Shown here: piece after piece, positions 62,236-64,000 of the stretch
How positions within the stretch are numbered: position 1 is the first letter of the stretch
How the letters are laid out: every line of letters begins with the position of its first letter
From: Streptomyces sp. CNQ-509
Lineage (GTDB): Bacteria > Actinomycetota > Actinomycetes > Streptomycetales > Streptomycetaceae
Assembly: GCF_001011035.1 (NCBI RefSeq)
Contig: NZ_CP011492.1
Coordinates: 3,419,501 to 3,483,500, forward strand
Direction of reading: 5' to 3'
DNA: 64,000 nucleotides
Translations under genes and position numbers: made by a program
The notes under the pieces: model-generated
What the model saw: the letters and a program-made list of their open reading frames with translations, nothing else
Database searches by the model: none
What the model was told of the DNA's origin: nothing

Positions 62236-63477
62236 GTGCGGGGACGGGTTCTGGCGCGGCACGGGGCGGCTTGGGCGATTCCGGTGGCGCTGGGCGTCGA
62301 CGCCGTCGGGAGCGGGCTCTATCTGCCGCTCTCCATGGTCTACTTCCTCGCCGCCACCGACCTCTCCGAGGCGCGCGTCGGGCTGCTCATGACCGCCGCG
62401 ACCGCCTCCGCGCTCCTGCTGCCGCTCCTGGTCGGGCGGGTCGTGGACCGCACCGGCCCGCGCCCCGTCGTGATCGCGGGGCAACTGCTGCAGGCCGGCG
62501 GCTTCCTGCTGTACCTGGCGGTGGACGGGCCGGCGTCGCTGTTCGCCGCGGCGCTGGTCGAGGCGGCCGGGCTGCGCGTGTACTGGTCGTCGGTCTTCGC
62601 GCTCATCGCCGAACAGGGCGACGACCGCGCCCGGGACCAGTGGTTCGCCCGCACCGCGATGATCCGCGCCGCCGGGACCGGCGCCGGGACGGTCCTCGCC
62701 GGGGTGCTGCTGGGGCTCGCCTCGCAGGACGCGTACCGGGGGATGATCCTGGCGAACGCGCTCTCCTTCGTCGTCGCCGCCGGTGCCCTCACCTTCTTCG
62801 TACGGAGCCGCCCGCGCCCGGCCGCCGGGGACGTCGAAGGGAAGCCCGCCGGCGGCGTACGGCACCTGCTGCGCAACCGCGCCTATCTGTTGCTGATCGC
62901 CGTCAACGTGCTGTTCAACATCTGCACCGTCCTGCTGGCCGTCGCCACCCCCGTCTACGTCGTCCGCGGGCTGGACGCGCCCGGCTGGGCGGTCGGCGTC
63001 CTGCTGACCCTCACCACAGCGGTCGTCGCCACCTCCACCGCCGCGGTCACCCGCCGCATCCGCCGGCGCACCTCCCGCGGCGGCGCGATGGCCTGGGGCG
63101 GGGTGGCCTGGGCGGGGTGGTGCGGGGCCGTCGCGCTCGCGGTGCTGCTGCCGCGCGGCCCGGTGCTCGTCGGCTACCTGGCCCTGGTGATGCTGCTCTG
63201 GGCGGCCGCGGAGATGCTGCACGGGCCGGCCTCCAACGCGCTCTCCGCGGACGCGGCGCCGGAAGGGGCGCGAGGCACGTATCTGGCCGCGTTCCAGTAC
63301 TCGTTCGCGACGGCGGACATGGTCACGCCGGGCCTCTTCGGGCTCCTGTACGGCGTGGAGCGGGTGCTGCCGTGGGTGGTGGTCGGCTGCCTGGCGCTGG
63401 TCGCGAGCGTGGCGATACGGCCGCTGGAGGAGCGGCTGACGGGCGTACGGGCGGGGCCGGAGGGGGCGGCGGCCTGA
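62236..63477 (+). CDS. MFS transporter
   Basis: 413 residues with 11-12 helices. The A-like loop LVGRVVDRTGPRPVVIAGQLL between helices 2 and 3 and ARTAMIRAAGTGAGTVLAGVLLGL in helix 5 are typical of MFS exporters. No ligand-specific motif is recognised. GTG 62236 is four bases after GGAGG; longer readings enter the divergent methyltransferase promoter. Substrate unknown. Confidence 0.85.
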   Translation: MRGRVLARHGAAWAIPVALGVDAVGSGLYLPLSMVYFLAATDLSEARVGLLMTAATASALLLPLLVGRVVDRTGPRPVVIAGQLLQAGGFLLYLAVDGPASLFAAALVEAAGLRVYWSSVFALIAEQGDDRARDQWFARTAMIRAAGTGAGTVLAGVLLGLASQDAYRGMILANALSFVVAAGALTFFVRSRPRPAAGDVEGKPAGGVRHLLRNRAYLLLIAVNVLFNICTVLLAVATPVYVVRGLDAPGWAVGVLLTLTTAVVATSTAAVTRRIRRRTSRGGAMAWGGVAWAGWCGAVALAVLLPRGPVLVGYLALVMLLWAAAEMLHGPASNALSADAAPEGARGTYLAAFQYSFATADMVTPGLFGLLYGVERVLPWVVVGCLALVASVAIRPLEERLTGVRAGPEGAAA

Positions 63478-63486
63478 GGCCGCGCG

Positions 63487-63531
63487 CGGCCCGTACGCGG
63501 GCGGCCCGTACGCGGGCGGCCCGTACGCGGG
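63487..63531 (+). repeat. Tandem repeat, 3 x 15 bp
   Basis: Three exact copies of CGGCCCGTACGCGGG, starting nine bases after the MFS stop. Each unit contains a CCCGTACGCGGG dyad, so the array can fold into hairpins and might act as the terminator. The remainder up to 63685 holds nothing supported except the ribosome site of the next gene. Confidence 0.85.
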
Positions 63532-63685
63532 CGGCAGAGGCGGCCACCGCACCGCGGAACCCGGCACCGGCGCTTCCCGCGTGATCTGTTGTTCTCCGCC
63601 CTCGGCACCGCCGTTCACGCCCCGTTCCGTTCCGCCGTCGAAACTCGCTGGTCGCCCCCCGCGACGCGAAGGAGAGGCCCGCAGC

Positions 63686-64000
63686 ATGAACGAAGGACAC
63701 ATCGAAGGCGCCGAAGGTCCCGAGCGCACGGGGATCTCGCGGCGCCGCCTCGTCCGGTACGCCGGCGTGGGGGCGACGCTCGCGGCGGCCGGCCCGCTCG
63801 TCGTGAGCGGCGAGGCGGTCGCCGATGACGCGCGGGGGAACGCCGCGGGCGGGCGCGGGAGCGACGGGCGGCGTGCCTGGCGGGCCGGCGACCACCACGT
63901 GCACTCCGAGTACAGCGGCCGGTTCGACACGTCGACCAACCCGCCGACGTTCCACAAGGGCGCCGACGCGGTGTACCCCATCGTCACCAACGCCATCATG
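63686..64000 (+). CDS. Tat-exported PHP-domain metallohydrolase (5' part)
   Basis: First 105 residues of a gene that continues past the window. Twin-arginine signal RRRLVRYAGVGATLAAAGPLVVSG (residues ~19-45), then a linker and WRAGDHHVHSEYSGRFDTSTNPPTFHKG, where DHHVHSEYS is the first metal-binding motif of PHP-domain phosphoesterases of the CehA/McbA type. Secreted enzyme hydrolysing phosphoesters or carbamates is expected. RBS AAGGAGAG upstream of ATG 63686. Confidence 0.8.
   Translation, partial: MNEGHIEGAEGPERTGISRRRLVRYAGVGATLAAAGPLVVSGEAVADDARGNAAGGRGSDGRRAWRAGDHHVHSEYSGRFDTSTNPPTFHKGADAVYPIVTNAIM

Overview
The window is high-GC (about 72-75%) DNA with strong third-position GC, GTG starts, ATGA/GTGA start-stop overlaps and rare TTA codons. 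The gene content is that of a Streptomyces or a close relative: wblA, a 2-methylisoborneol-type terpene pair, SARP and NB-ARC regulators, and a tRNA-Pro integration island. From memory, the gene order over most of positions 1-43000 follows a block also kept in mycobacteria: tad/flp locus and ssd, SerB-like HAD phosphatase, Ms1-type RNA, Fic-like protein, acetyl-CoA synthetase, epoxide hydrolase, MarP protease, NudL, endonuclease III, Crp, metallo-beta-lactamase, RidA, two ArsA-like ATPases, WhiB, bifunctional PBP and metallophosphatase. This shared order supports many of the calls.

Layout. 1-6708: aldo/keto reductase, then a leftward seven-gene tad (Flp pilus) operon starting at ssd. 7238-8453: HAD phosphatase and an intergenic RNA whose 5' and 3' ends pair (Ms1/6S-like). 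8454-24782: Fic-like protein, CooC-like ATPase, deacetylase-like lipoprotein, SulP-carbonic anhydrase fusion, acs, nhaA, holin-like protein, hydrolase, marP, nudL, nth, and a small OB-like protein with a flotillin. 24976-32461: accessory stretch with an oxidoreductase, an MFS pump with TetR, the terpene cyclase and GPP C-methyltransferase pair, and a collapsed SARP/ABC-transporter junction. 32882-43176: crp to metallophosphatase, conserved core. 43189-52031: tRNA-Pro(CGG) and an 8.7-kb island bounded by 106-bp direct repeats. 52111-64000: lipoprotein, two phosphotransferase-fold kinases, a glycosyltransferase-like gene interrupted by a 7-bp tandem repeat, an NB-ARC/TPR protein with an altered P-loop, a sigma/membrane protein/L,D-transpeptidase operon, DinB, methyltransferase, MFS, and the start of a PHP-domain protein.

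The best candidate for an undescribed system is the island operon at 45631-49551, possibly extending to 50173. An NrtR-like NUDIX/winged-helix regulator is read from an apparently leaderless promoter whose -35 and spacer lie in a near-perfect 9-bp-arm palindrome. It is followed without a gap by a nucleoside phosphorylase/nucleosidase-fold protein and, with a 4-base overlap, by a four-helix membrane protein. The last two share a short motif at their facing ends, and both carry a TTA codon (bldA-type control), as does the next membrane gene. The same island carries an HTH-DUF488 fusion beside a frameshifted partner. The arrangement resembles a nucleotide-targeting defence module under NAD/ADP-ribose-type control; that function is inference.

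Other notable points are a 7 x 7-bp tandem repeat that puts the two halves of a gene out of frame (6 or 9 units would restore it), perfect Streptomyces-type DnaA boxes upstream of a NUDIX gene, a repeated 20-bp motif in the wblA/PBP divergent promoter region, and a TTA codon in the flotillin gene. No CRISPR array, rRNA operon or replication origin was seen.
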